From Mucilaginibacter sp. L3T2-6 (lineage in GTDB: Bacteria; Bacteroidota; Bacteroidia; Sphingobacteriales; Sphingobacteriaceae): a DNA stretch of 64,000 bases. Positions within the stretch are counted from its first letter, which is position 1. Every line of letters starts with the position of its first letter. This document shows, piece by piece, positions 24,536 to 32,883 of this stretch. Below the pieces are notes generated by a model that saw only the letters and a program-made list of their open reading frames with translations, had not been told where the DNA came from and made no database searches. The DNA is taken from the NCBI RefSeq assembly GCF_030519355.1, contig NZ_JAUMKC010000026.1, forward strand, positions 19,885 to 83,884, given 5' to 3'. The translations under genes were made by a program, and so were the position numbers.

Positions 24536-27010
24536 CTATAGCTTGTAAGTTGCGCTTAACACAAACTGGCGCAGTTGCTGCGGGTTAATAGTGGTGTAAC
24601 CGGTGTAATATTCTTTATTACCGATGTTGTTTACACTTAAACCAAGATGATATTTAGGCTTGTCATAAAACACCGAGCCGTTGAATAAGGTGTATGATGG
24701 CAGCGAGAACGTGCCCTGGCTTATACTATTAATGATCTTATTATCGCTGGCGTAATTACCGCCCGCACCAAAGCCTAAACCTTTCGCAACGCCATCTACC
24801 AAACGGTAGCTTACATACACATTGGCCAGGTACGGTGAACCGGCGGTTACGGGGCGAAGGCCTAACACATCAGGGTCGCCTTTGGTATATTTGGAATCGT
24901 TGTAAGCAAAGCCCGCCACAATGTTAATTGCCGGGATTGGGTTGGCAACAACTTCTGCTTCGAAACCTTTGCTGGTTTGAGTGCCATCCTGCATTTGCGC
25001 AAATACCGGCGAGTTTGGCACGGCACGTAATACGTTGGTAAGGTTAATGCGGTAATAGCTTAATGTACCGTTGATTTTGCCGTTAAGAAAAGCCATTTTA
25101 ACGCCGCCCTCAATTTGGTTGGCATTCTGCAATTTCGCCACTACAGATTGGCTGTTCTCGTTGGTATAAAAGCCCGGATTGATGAAGCCGTTCTGATAGT
25201 TGGTAAACAACGATACCACATCCTTAACAGGTTGGTAAATCAACCCAAATTTCGGTGCGAAGGCTGTTTGGCTGAACGGCTTGCTGGTTTGTACGTTATC
25301 TAAATTATAAGAGCCGCTGTTTTTATAATGGTCGGCACGTACCCCGGCAGATGCAATCAGCTGGTCTGTAATGTTCAATACGTCAGAAACATAGGCGCTG
25401 TAGATATCGGTTTTGTAGATGTAGGGATAAGTATTGGCAGAATTTAGCGTCTTTGATGCATAGGCGGAATCCACTTTCAATTTGTTGAAGGCGCCATAGT
25501 CAAACGCCGGGTTGTTAATTGGCGCTATGCCATAGTCGTTATCGAAATAGACCTGGCGCGAATTCTGGTGTTGATAATCCAAACCGAGCACAATCCGGTT
25601 GCGCATGCTGCCAATGCGGAAATCGCCGTTGATGTTTTCCTGTATTTCGATGGTATTTAGCTTGCTGTGGCTGGTAGACTGGTCGTGGCGCAGGATGTAG
25701 TTATTGTTGCCGGCAATATCAGGCGCACCAAAAGTTCCTGCAACAGCGTCTGTAACCAGGTAATAGTAGGGATTCGGGCCGTTTGAGTAGCTGTTTGATG
25801 ACGAGAAAACAGTCTGCGACGTAAAGCTATCCGAGATTTTATACTTAGCCTGCGCAAAATAGTTCATGCTGCGCGAGTACTGCGAGATGTTGTCGTTGGA
25901 GTAAGCGTTATAGTAGTTAATGTTTAAGTCGCTAACCTTGCTTACCGCCATATCTTTCGGGCTCGACCAGAAGAAAAAGAAAGGTTTAGCCGAGTTGCGG
26001 CCAAAAAATAGCTCCGCCTGCGCCAGGAATGATAACCGTTCGCTGGATTTGATCGACAGGCTCGGGGCAAGCGCAAAGTTGCGTGTAAGGCCATAGTTCT
26101 GAAAGCTGCCCTGGTAGTTATAAGCTGAATTTAAACGGAACAATACGCTTTTGTCTTTAGTAAGCGGCGTATTAAAATCGAGGCTGGTGCGGCTCAAATC
26201 GTAATTACCCGCTGCCTGGCCAATCTCGATACCCAAAGTATCATAAGGCTTTTTGGTAACGCGGTTTATCAAACCACCAAATGATGTTAATGTACTGCCA
26301 AACAGCGTTGCCGACGGGCCTTTAATTACCTCAATCTTATCGATATTCACCGCATCTATGCCGCTGGTTACTAAACCGGCAACGCCATCGCGCAGGCGTG
26401 TTTGCGTAACAAATCCCCGCAGGGTAAAATAACCGCCGCCATCACCGGCACGCCCGGTTGCATCCCATAATTTTTGCAGGCCTGGCGCATTGCGCAACGC
26501 TTCATCCACGGTAAAGAGTTGCTGCTCTTTAAGCAGCTCTGTAGTTACTGTTGTATAGCTCTGTGCATTTTCAAGATTATTCAGGGGTATTTTGCCCACA
26601 TCAGTGCTTATTTTTCTGGCAAATCGGTTCGCACGGCTGGCAATAACGTTTACCTCGCTTAACTGCGCCACCCTGGCGTCTACAGTGATGAGTGGAACAT
26701 TTATGATTTCGTTGGCGGTAACCGTTACCGGTACCCCTACGGTTTTTACCCCCACGTACGATATGATGAGTGTATAGTTACCCGGTGAAGCTTTAAAAGC
26801 GAATTCGCCTGCGGCGTTGGTGTTTGTACCAAAGCTTGTGCCCGTAAGGCCTATAGAAATATCTGAAGCAGGCTGGTTGTTCGCGGCTACAACCCGGCCT
26901 TTAAGAGTGCCATAGATCTGCTGGGCCGAAGTACTGCCGGGCGTCATCCATATAAGCGATATTAGGAGTAGCGAAAGTTTAAAGAAAGTTTTTCGTTGGA
27001 AGTTTGCCAT
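24536..27010 (-). CDS. TonB-dependent siderophore receptor
   Basis: The product has 824 residues. A signal peptide ends in STSAQ, a carboxypeptidase-regulatory-like domain spans about residues 32-115 (GTLKGRVVAANNQPASDISI), and the plug runs from about 135 (VTTELLKEQQLFTVDEALRN) with IDKIEVIKGPSATLFGS. A 22-strand barrel follows and ends YTTINPQQLRQFVLSATYKL, with an aromatic-type C-terminus. This is the FhuE/FpvA-like class, which imports ferric siderophores through the outer membrane. Its promoter region carries two Fur-like palindromes. The PepSY gene follows in the same operon. Confidence 0.93.
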   Translation of the reverse strand: MANFQRKTFFKLSLLLISLIWMTPGSTSAQQIYGTLKGRVVAANNQPASDISIGLTGTSFGTNTNAAGEFAFKASPGNYTLIISYVGVKTVGVPVTVTANEIINVPLITVDARVAQLSEVNVIASRANRFARKISTDVGKIPLNNLENAQSYTTVTTELLKEQQLFTVDEALRNAPGLQKLWDATGRAGDGGGYFTLRGFVTQTRLRDGVAGLVTSGIDAVNIDKIEVIKGPSATLFGSTLTSFGGLINRVTKKPYDTLGIEIGQAAGNYDLSRTSLDFNTPLTKDKSVLFRLNSAYNYQGSFQNYGLTRNFALAPSLSIKSSERLSFLAQAELFFGRNSAKPFFFFWSSPKDMAVSKVSDLNINYYNAYSNDNISQYSRSMNYFAQAKYKISDSFTSQTVFSSSNSYSNGPNPYYYLVTDAVAGTFGAPDIAGNNNYILRHDQSTSHSKLNTIEIQENINGDFRIGSMRNRIVLGLDYQHQNSRQVYFDNDYGIAPINNPAFDYGAFNKLKVDSAYASKTLNSANTYPYIYKTDIYSAYVSDVLNITDQLIASAGVRADHYKNSGSYNLDNVQTSKPFSQTAFAPKFGLIYQPVKDVVSLFTNYQNGFINPGFYTNENSQSVVAKLQNANQIEGGVKMAFLNGKINGTLSYYRINLTNVLRAVPNSPVFAQMQDGTQTSKGFEAEVVANPIPAINIVAGFAYNDSKYTKGDPDVLGLRPVTAGSPYLANVYVSYRLVDGVAKGLGFGAGGNYASDNKIINSISQGTFSLPSYTLFNGSVFYDKPKYHLGLSVNNIGNKEYYTGYTTINPQQLRQFVLSATYKL

Positions 27011-27015
27011 TGTAT

Positions 27016-27038
27016 TTATTTAGACTAATTATAAATAA
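27016..27038. promoter_or_regulatory. Fur-like operator, start-proximal copy
   Basis: TTATTT (27016-27021) and AAATAA (27033-27038) are a perfect inverted repeat with an 11-base centre, just upstream of the receptor ATG at 27010 and at the expected transcription start. The 23-bp AT-rich layout resembles Fur-type sites described in this phylum. Assignment to Fur rests on the gene it controls. Confidence 0.5.
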
Positions 27039-27043
27039 TGGCG

Positions 27044-27074
27044 CAAATGTAGGTTTGACGGTTTTAATATCCAA
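27044..27074 (-). promoter_or_regulatory. Promoter of the siderophore receptor operon
   Basis: On the minus strand TTG (27072-27074) is followed after exactly 20 bases by TACATTTG (27044-27051), a perfect TAnnTTTG -7 box. Predicted transcription begins near 27037, inside the start-proximal Fur-like palindrome. Confidence 0.6.
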
Positions 27075-27090
27075 GCGTTTTTGAAAATTG

Positions 27091-27107
27091 TTTAGAATTA
27101 TTCTTAA
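27091..27107. promoter_or_regulatory. Fur-like operator, upstream copy
   Basis: On the minus strand the site reads TTAAGAATAATTCTAAA, a 7-1-7 inverted repeat with a single mismatched pair, the spacing of the classic Fur half-sites. It lies about 20 bases upstream of the -33 element of the receptor promoter. Confidence 0.5.
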
Positions 27108-27220
27108 TAAGATAATTTGTAATGGCTTAGAAGTTGTGAACAGGTTGCGGACTATGACAGGCGATGTAAGAATTGCGAAGTTCAAAAGCTTCGCAATTCT
27201 TAGGGTTATCAAATGATCAA

Positions 27221-29071
27221 TTATTTAACCACCGGCAATATTAATTTCGATTGGTTCAAATAAATATTAATCGTCTCTTTCACAAAATCCGAATCTTTTG
27301 CATGATATACATCCACAAATTGCTGCGGATTGCGGTCGGCCAGTGGGAACCAGCTGCTTTGCACCTGAACCATTATGCGATGGCCTTTTTTAAACATGTG
27401 CGCGACATCCGGCATTGTAAATTTAACTTCCGTTGGTTTGCCCGGAACAAAAGCCTCAGGCTTGCTGAAACTATTACGGTACCTGCCACGCATAATATCG
27501 CCGCGCACCAGCATCTGGTAGCCTGCCATGGTATATTTGGTTACCGGGTTGCGCGGCTCATCATCCGGGTAAACGTCAATCAATTTTACTACAAAATCAG
27601 CATCGGTTTTTGATATGCTTACCATCAAATCAGCCATTACCGGGCCGGCAAGCGTTACATCTTTATCTAATATACCGGTTTCATAGCTCAGCACATCGGT
27701 CCGGCGGCCGGCGAAGCGCTGGTCGTCAGTCATGTACTCGCGGGTACGGTTAGCGTGTACGGGTTCGGCGTAAGGAACCGGTTTCGCAGGGTCGCTTACA
27801 TAAGTATCCATTTGCGGTTTGCCGTGTGCTGGTGTGCTGAACGACAGCTTGCCATTCGCTTTGAGGTAGAGGGGCGTAGCAACTGCTTCCGGCAGCGGCC
27901 ACTGCTTAAATTTATGCCACCTGTTCTCGCCCGAGAAAAACACAACCGCCTTGCTGATGCTATCCAATGTGCCCTTGCCTTTTAAATGATAATTGAACCA
28001 CGGAACCTCCACATGCTCCTGGTACCACTGCGAAGTGTTGGAGTAAAACATCACATTACCCAAATGCGTACCATCGTTACCGGCCCACTGGCCGTGAAAC
28101 CATGGGCCCACAACCAGCGTGCTGTTTGTTTGCGGGCTCTTCTGCACCAATGCTTTATAAGTATTCCATGCCCCATAGCCATCTTCGGCATCAAATAAGC
28201 CGCCAACCACCAACATGGCCGGTTTCACATCTTTTATACCCGACCGCGTATCGCGCGCGCGCCACCAATAGTCGTAGTTGGGGTGCTTCATCATATTGTC
28301 CCAAAACTCCAGGCTGTCGCCGCCTATTTTGGTGAAGTTTGGCAGTGCGCCCATCTTCAGATACCATGCATAGTTGTCCCTTCCGGGAATGTTGTAGGTT
28401 TTCGCGGGTTTAGTGGTTGGTTTCGGGTGTGGCTGACTAAAACCATATCCCACATGAAAATCAAAGGCATCCATCAGGAACAGCACACCGTTGTGATGGT
28501 CGTCATCGCCCATAAAGCGGTCTGTTACCGGCGCCTGCGGACTAACGGCCTTTAACGCCGGATGACCGCTCAAGGCAGCCTCTGTAGCAAAAAAGCCGGG
28601 AAAAGAAATTCCTATAACCCCAACATTGCCGTTGTTATTTTCGATATTCTTCACCAGCCAGTCGATAGTATCATAGGTATCGCTGGCTTCATCTATGTCT
28701 TTATTCGTTTTTTTGTTGGGATTGAAAGGCCGCACTACTTCAAAATGTCCCTCGCTCATCCAGCGGCCGCGCACGTCCTGGGTAACCAACACGTAACCTT
28801 CTTTGGCGTATTTCAGCATATAGCTACGCCAGTATTGGCGGTAATCCTTGCCATACGGCGAACAAGAATAGGGTGTGCGGGTAATCAGTATTGGATGCTT
28901 TTCAGCATTATCCTTCGGTGCGTAGATCGACGTAAAAAGCTTTATGCCATCGCGCATCGGGATAGTAACTTCTTTTTTGACGTAGTTATCCACAAACCAG
29001 GTGGAATCGGCGTTTTGGGCAGACGATAAAAATGGGAAAATACAAATTGCCAGAAAGTATAGTTTCTTCAT
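27221..29071 (-). CDS. CocE/NonD-family X-Pro-type hydrolase, secreted
   Basis: The product has 616 residues with a signal peptide ending in LSSAQ. An alpha/beta hydrolase core (PMRDGIKLFTSIYAP, QDVRGRWMSEGHFE) carries the nucleophile Ser in GVIGISFPGFFA. The cap and the C-terminal jelly-roll domain (LAGPVMADLMVSISKTDADF) match the CocE/alpha-amino-acid ester hydrolase family (Peptidase S15). Members split acyl esters or amides, including beta-lactam side chains and X-Pro dipeptides; the natural substrate cannot be told. It is a single gene with no obvious operon partner. Confidence 0.9.
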   Translation of the reverse strand: MKKLYFLAICIFPFLSSAQNADSTWFVDNYVKKEVTIPMRDGIKLFTSIYAPKDNAEKHPILITRTPYSCSPYGKDYRQYWRSYMLKYAKEGYVLVTQDVRGRWMSEGHFEVVRPFNPNKKTNKDIDEASDTYDTIDWLVKNIENNNGNVGVIGISFPGFFATEAALSGHPALKAVSPQAPVTDRFMGDDDHHNGVLFLMDAFDFHVGYGFSQPHPKPTTKPAKTYNIPGRDNYAWYLKMGALPNFTKIGGDSLEFWDNMMKHPNYDYWWRARDTRSGIKDVKPAMLVVGGLFDAEDGYGAWNTYKALVQKSPQTNSTLVVGPWFHGQWAGNDGTHLGNVMFYSNTSQWYQEHVEVPWFNYHLKGKGTLDSISKAVVFFSGENRWHKFKQWPLPEAVATPLYLKANGKLSFSTPAHGKPQMDTYVSDPAKPVPYAEPVHANRTREYMTDDQRFAGRRTDVLSYETGILDKDVTLAGPVMADLMVSISKTDADFVVKLIDVYPDDEPRNPVTKYTMAGYQMLVRGDIMRGRYRNSFSKPEAFVPGKPTEVKFTMPDVAHMFKKGHRIMVQVQSSWFPLADRNPQQFVDVYHAKDSDFVKETINIYLNQSKLILPVVK

Positions 29072-29210
29072 GGTGAATACGGATATGAGTCAGTGAGGTA
29101 AATATATTGAGATTCATTGATTAAATATGAGGCAGGTTTAAATGATTTTAGGTCAGGCAGCTTATACCTGTTATCAATGCCGGCTGATAAATCTCCTAAC
29201 TACTGTCGGA

Positions 29211-29242
29211 CAAAAAAATAGCCGGCGATCTCTCACCGGCTA
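29211..29242 (-). terminator. Minus-strand intrinsic terminator
   Basis: Read on the minus strand, TAGCCGG (29236-29242) pairs perfectly with CCGGCTA (29219-29225) and a T7 tract follows (A7 at 29212-29218). No protein gene ends just upstream of it on that strand: the nearest one, the Fpg/Nei glycosylase, ends at 29684. It therefore probably ends a short RNA begun near 29300. Confidence 0.75.
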
Positions 29243-29305
29243 AACTCCATCCTTATATTTATCTATGAAAACTTAAAGTAAAGCCCTGACTTTTATCAAA
29301 TTGAC

Positions 29306-29329
29306 AAAGTAAAAATTAATTTTTACTTT
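29306..29329. repeat. Perfect 24-bp palindrome
   Basis: The half-site AAAGTAAAAATT is followed directly by its exact reverse complement AATTTTTACTTT. It lies midway between two oppositely facing terminators. It could be an operator for a dimeric regulator or a divergent promoter. Confidence 0.6.
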
Positions 29330-29343
29330 AGTTCTTAACAAAA

Positions 29344-29373
29344 GGCTCCCGGCCTCGCGCCAGGAGTCTTTTT
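29344..29373 (+). terminator. Plus-strand intrinsic terminator
   Basis: GGCTCCCGG (29344-29352) pairs with CCAGGAGTC (29360-29368), with one G-T pair and one mismatch, and is followed by T5. An A-tract before the stem lets it also work in the other direction. Confidence 0.65.
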
Positions 29374-29494
29374 GATTTGATAAATTATTGATGAGCAGGG
29401 CGCTCAATGAGTGTATTTATACGGCAACGTTTTTTTTAAGGTTACAGTTTTTTTTAATTTTTTAAAAAAAGCCGCTTTCGCCGAAAACGCCGGG

Positions 29495-29612
29495 ACAATG
29501 CCATGTATTTGAGCCTTGGAATTTCATCCTGTTGACCTGGTCCGGGATCCCATATGAATACTCACCTGCTGTCAGGTCTCCAGGCGGATTTATCCGCCCG
29601 GAGATTTTTAAG
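29495..29612 (+). ncRNA. Candidate structured small RNA with a terminator
   Basis: GCCT-T-GGA (29513-29520) can pair with TCCAGGC (29579-29585), and directly inside it GACCTG (29534-29539) with CAGGTC (29573-29578), leaving a 13-base bulge on one side and a large loop. The 3' arm competes with a terminator: CTCC-a-GGCGGAT (29578-29589) and ATCCGCC-c-GGAG (29592-29603) followed by ATTTTT. This could be a stable small RNA such as a 6S-like RNA, or an attenuator whose gene is lost, since no plus-strand gene follows. Family assignment is open. Confidence 0.4.
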
Positions 29613-29683
29613 AGCTGTTTAAGCACATTTACTTCCCGGGGCGTAAAATAATAAAAGTCAGCTGCCTGTAAGACGGGGCAAAA

Positions 29684-30418
29684 TCAACGATACAGCGTTT
29701 GGCACAACTCACAATAAAAGCTCTTTCGCTGGCTTTTGCCGGTATCTTTTACCATGAAAGGTACATGGTTTCGCGGACACTCCTTTTTGTTATAGGCCAG
29801 CCAGTGTCTTTTTAATACACCCGCCTTTTTCCATTTCAAAAAATCAAAACTATAACGACGAGCTTCGTTAGTCATTTCCTTCAGTTTCTTCGGGGGGATA
29901 GCGTTTACCTTGCTTAGCGGGTGGATATGCGTATTAAATAAAACCTCATTCTTGATGATGTTCCCAACCCCGGAAAACATCTGCTGATTCATCAGCGCAT
30001 CGCAGGCCAGCAGGTCCGGTTCGGCTTTCATTTTTTCGATGGCTTTATACGAATCCCAGAGGCCGCTCATTACGTCAGTTTCCCAATCATAAAGATCATC
30101 CAGTGGCTCGTTGATCATAAGCAACTGCGCAGCATAAAAATTCAGCTCTCCATTTTCAAACTGTAAATGCAGTCTCGCCGGTTTGTCCCGGTGCGAATTG
30201 ACGCGATAGCTGCCAAACATCATCATGTGCACCCTAATGGTAAATTCCGGAAAGCAAATCAGGAAATGTTTGCCCCAGCTTTTAAAATCAGTAATAGGTT
30301 GATTGATCAGCCGGCCGGCATCAATTGCGCCGTTATTGCACGTTGCATCGATGACAGTCTGACCCTTAAATTCCTTTACCGCTTCTTTTAAAATAATGAT
30401 AGATGGGCCTTCAGGCAT
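29684..30418 (-). CDS. Fpg/Nei-family DNA glycosylase
   Basis: The product has 244 residues. It begins MPEGPSIIIL: after Met removal Pro is the catalytic nucleophile and Glu3 the proton carrier. The H2TH part contains NQQMFSGVGNIIKNEVLF, where GxGNxxxxE-type residues bind DNA. The C-terminal CPRNHVPFMVKDTGKSQRKS followed by YCELCQ is the zinc-finger region with the DNA-contacting Arg. It removes oxidised bases and nicks the backbone. The sequence fits endonuclease VIII-like members of this phylum better than MutM. Single gene. Confidence 0.9.
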   Translation of the reverse strand: MPEGPSIIILKEAVKEFKGQTVIDATCNNGAIDAGRLINQPITDFKSWGKHFLICFPEFTIRVHMMMFGSYRVNSHRDKPARLHLQFENGELNFYAAQLLMINEPLDDLYDWETDVMSGLWDSYKAIEKMKAEPDLLACDALMNQQMFSGVGNIIKNEVLFNTHIHPLSKVNAIPPKKLKEMTNEARRYSFDFLKWKKAGVLKRHWLAYNKKECPRNHVPFMVKDTGKSQRKSFYCELCQTLYR

Positions 30419-30512
30419 AAATTGATCTTTCCCGGAAAGACAAATAAGCGGCTATTGATGTTTGAATACCGCAGGCATTTGCAACTATGCAATTACATCC
30501 GGGAGAGGTTTT

Positions 30513-31772
30513 TTATCTGATAGCCACGACGCTTTTCCTGAGGAGGCTTCCTGCTGAATCCTTAACCTCTATCGTATAGTTTCCCTTAAAGAGGTAAAGA
30601 CAGCGCTCTCCTTCACCCGCAACAAGTTGGTCTGCCGGAATGCGGTTGCCAGGCTTTTCATTAGTGTAAAAAGCCTGTATATAGTCTCCGTTCTTCACAT
30701 TTATTTCCGCGAGATCATATCGTTTGCGCATGCCTCCAACGCTATAAAAATAAGGCCGTTTGCCCATTTTGATGTATTTTGGAAATATCACCGTCGCGTC
30801 AACAAAGTCGCCATGCCATGGTTGGTTATTCTGAATAGCGATTACCGGCGCAGTTATATGCTTTAAAATATTTACCGCATTAAACTCCCCTGCATTATGT
30901 TGTGGGTACAAATGCTCCACCTGTCGTGTCATTTCGACGGTAAACGGGTCGATACCGGTAAAACCCTTAAAAAACTGGGCCATCTTTTTCCAGCCGTTTT
31001 CGCTGCCTTCGTGAATGTGATCGTAACCGGCGTAGACCAGTATTTTAGCGTTCGGAGCGGTTTTAATTATTTTACTGAGGTTAACCGCCATCATAGAATC
31101 GCGGAACCGGTTGCAATACTGTGAATCTTTACCTTTTCCGTCGCACTGCGCTTCCGACTCATATTTTATCAGTTTAAAGTGCAATCTGAGCGCCTCCCGT
31201 ATCAGTTCACCAAAAAGCGGCTCGTGCGTGTAATAACCTGTTTGATAGTCGGGATAGGTTTTCTGATTAATAGTTGAGTCGCCAAGCGTTTCAATTGCCA
31301 GGTACCTGTACCCCGCATCATAAAATCTTTTTAACATAGGCAGCACAAAGGCCCGGTGAAAAGGTAGGTGGTGCGCCTCGTTGATCATTACAACCTGCTT
31401 TTGCCTGGCCTGGGCAATAATGTAATCAGACGCGTTTACCAGCGAATGGGTTTTCACAAAAGCTGTATCACATACTATCTTCCCTGTTGGTGGCCGGTTG
31501 CCATAACGTGCATCAGCATAAAATAAGGCCTTTTCATAATCGCCCAGGAACGATTCATATGTCATAGCAGCCTGCAGCCAATAATTGTATCCCAGGAGGT
31601 CAGATGTATCGGGCCTGCCGCCTTCCAAAGCTTTTACCGGTAAAAGATAGTTTTCCGGCTGCTTATCCATCACATGAATGGCGGTATCGACAGGATTAAC
31701 GAACTTTTTTTGAGCGGTTGCGGTAGCCATTGTAAGTGCAAACGCTCCTGAAAGAAGGAAATATCTAAGCAT
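30513..31772 (-). CDS. Secreted ChaN/erythromycin-esterase-like protein
   Basis: The product has 419 residues with a signal peptide ending TATAQ. The segment VVMINEAHHLPFHRAFVLPM followed by AGYRYLAIETLGDS has the NE-H-H-R-E layout found in the EreA/ChaN/TraB-like superfamily, where Glu and His form a metal or catalytic site. AKILVYAGYDHIHEGS contributes further His residues. The substrate is unknown, and the C-terminal 80 residues look like a beta-sandwich. A 22-bp inverted repeat typical of TetR operators lies at the start codon (listed separately), so the gene is probably repressed by a TetR regulator encoded elsewhere. Confidence 0.65.
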   Translation of the reverse strand: MLRYFLLSGAFALTMATATAQKKFVNPVDTAIHVMDKQPENYLLPVKALEGGRPDTSDLLGYNYWLQAAMTYESFLGDYEKALFYADARYGNRPPTGKIVCDTAFVKTHSLVNASDYIIAQARQKQVVMINEAHHLPFHRAFVLPMLKRFYDAGYRYLAIETLGDSTINQKTYPDYQTGYYTHEPLFGELIREALRLHFKLIKYESEAQCDGKGKDSQYCNRFRDSMMAVNLSKIIKTAPNAKILVYAGYDHIHEGSENGWKKMAQFFKGFTGIDPFTVEMTRQVEHLYPQHNAGEFNAVNILKHITAPVIAIQNNQPWHGDFVDATVIFPKYIKMGKRPYFYSVGGMRKRYDLAEINVKNGDYIQAFYTNEKPGNRIPADQLVAGEGERCLYLFKGNYTIEVKDSAGSLLRKSVVAIR

Positions 31773-31776
31773 GAAA

Positions 31777-31798
31777 CAAAACTAACTAATTAGTTTTG
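31777..31798. promoter_or_regulatory. TetR-type operator over the promoter of the ChaN-like gene
   Basis: CAAAACTAA (31777-31785) and TTAGTTTTG (31790-31798) are a perfect 9-4-9 inverted repeat beginning 5 bases upstream of the ATG at 31772. On the minus strand it contains TAGTTTTG, a TAnnTTTG -7 match, so a bound repressor would block transcription. No TetR gene is in the window. Confidence 0.6.
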
Positions 31799-31864
31799 AA
31801 AAGCCTGCACTTTAAATTATAATACTCGTCTGCAATTTTGCTGATTTGCTGCAGATAAAATTTA

Positions 31865-32050
31865 TTATGAAGTCTTTTTTATGACCTTCCCATTGATTAG
31901 CGATAAAAAAATAATGCCGATCCCCGCACCTTTTAGCATTCCGTCCACAAAATCGGGCATGGCAACAAAATGACTCAGGATAAAACTTGCTGAAATTAAA
32001 AGCAACCCCGCCGGAAGCATATACTTAACCGGAAACAATGGTCTCATCAT
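31865..32050 (-). CDS. Tiny two-helix membrane protein
   Basis: The product has 61 residues with two hydrophobic helices (VKYMLPAGLLLISASFILSH and MLKGAGIGIIFLSLINGKVI) and a basic C-terminus (KKTS). The ATG at 32050 is only 7 bases after the stop of the class IV aminotransferase gene, so it is the last gene of the Mur-ligase/Ddl operon. I do not recognise the family. Operon position and a clean membrane pattern support it as real. Confidence 0.65.
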   Translation of the reverse strand: MMRPLFPVKYMLPAGLLLISASFILSHFVAMPDFVDGMLKGAGIGIIFLSLINGKVIKKTS

Positions 32051-32057
32051 ATATCCT

Positions 32058-32876
32058 TTATATTAATTTATATAGCTGGTGGCGTACTTGTCTTGTCACC
32101 GTTCCAATCTTCCCATCACCAATAGTCTTCCCATCAACCATGGTAACCGGCAAAGCGTATTGTGTCGTGCTGGTTATAAAAGCCTCTTTAGCACTAAACA
32201 TCTCATCAAGCCCAAAATCACGTTCAACAACCCTATACCCATCAATATTCAAACCGAGCACCTTACTTCTGGTGATGCCTTTTAAGATATTACTTGTTGG
32301 GGTTATAATCTCCCTGGCCGTTACAATAAAAAAATTAGCACGCGGGCATTCGCTGATGATTCCGTTTTTATGATAAAGTATATCATCCAGTCCGTTTTCT
32401 CCCAAAAAAGGGTGCAGGCGCACGGCCGCTAGATAATCGATGGTTTTAATATGGGGCAATTGGCGCACGTGGTTATAGCTAGCCAGCTTTAAACCCGATT
32501 CCAGGGCATTTTCCTTGGGGAAATTTAACGGGTATTGCATAACCAGCAGGTTTGGTACGCCCATTTTATAGCCATCTTCGGAATAACCGCCGGTAAGCAA
32601 TAATTTTACGCCCGAGGCAGGCATATTGTTCATTGTTATCAGTTCTTCTACAGTGCTTCTTAATTGCGTACGGTTAAGGCCTGTATCCAGGTGCATCTCT
32701 CTGGCAGAGTTAAAAAACCTGTCAAAATGTTCGTCTATAAATACAGGCTTTCCATCAACCAATTTAAAGTAGTCAAAAATGCCGTAGCCACGGTGCATGG
32801 CCAAATCGCTAACGCCGATTTTAGCATCATCCGCCAAAACAAGCCCGCCGTTTACAGAGACATATTGAGCTGCCAT
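32058..32876 (-). CDS. Class IV aminotransferase (D-amino acid aminotransferase-like)
   Basis: From the ATG at 32876 the product has 272 residues. The frame is open 15 codons further, but that would overlap the Ddl gene. GVSDLAMHRGYGIFDYFKLV is the fold-type IV opening, Lys144 in HIKTIDYLAAV is the PLP lysine, and ISECPRANFF near residue 176 holds the cofactor-binding Glu. Fold-type IV covers branched-chain and D-amino acid aminotransferases and aminodeoxychorismate lyase. The place between a Ddl-like ligase and a small membrane protein favours D-amino acid supply, by inference. It starts 7 bases after the Ddl stop. Confidence 0.85.
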   Translation of the reverse strand: MAAQYVSVNGGLVLADDAKIGVSDLAMHRGYGIFDYFKLVDGKPVFIDEHFDRFFNSAREMHLDTGLNRTQLRSTVEELITMNNMPASGVKLLLTGGYSEDGYKMGVPNLLVMQYPLNFPKENALESGLKLASYNHVRQLPHIKTIDYLAAVRLHPFLGENGLDDILYHKNGIISECPRANFFIVTAREIITPTSNILKGITRSKVLGLNIDGYRVVERDFGLDEMFSAKEAFITSTTQYALPVTMVDGKTIGDGKIGTVTRQVRHQLYKLI

Positions 32877-32883
32877 ATAGGTT

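Larger units (their letters stand above)
29072..29683. other. Gene-free stretch with structured RNA signals
   Basis: This 612-base gap has no credible reading frame. It holds a minus-strand intrinsic terminator (29211-29242), a perfect 24-bp palindrome (29306-29329), a plus-strand terminator (29344-29373), long A/T tracts (about 29430-29470), and a GC-richer part (29495-29604) that folds and ends in a third terminator hairpin. Two or more small non-coding RNAs are the simplest reading. The individual elements are listed separately. Confidence 0.5.
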
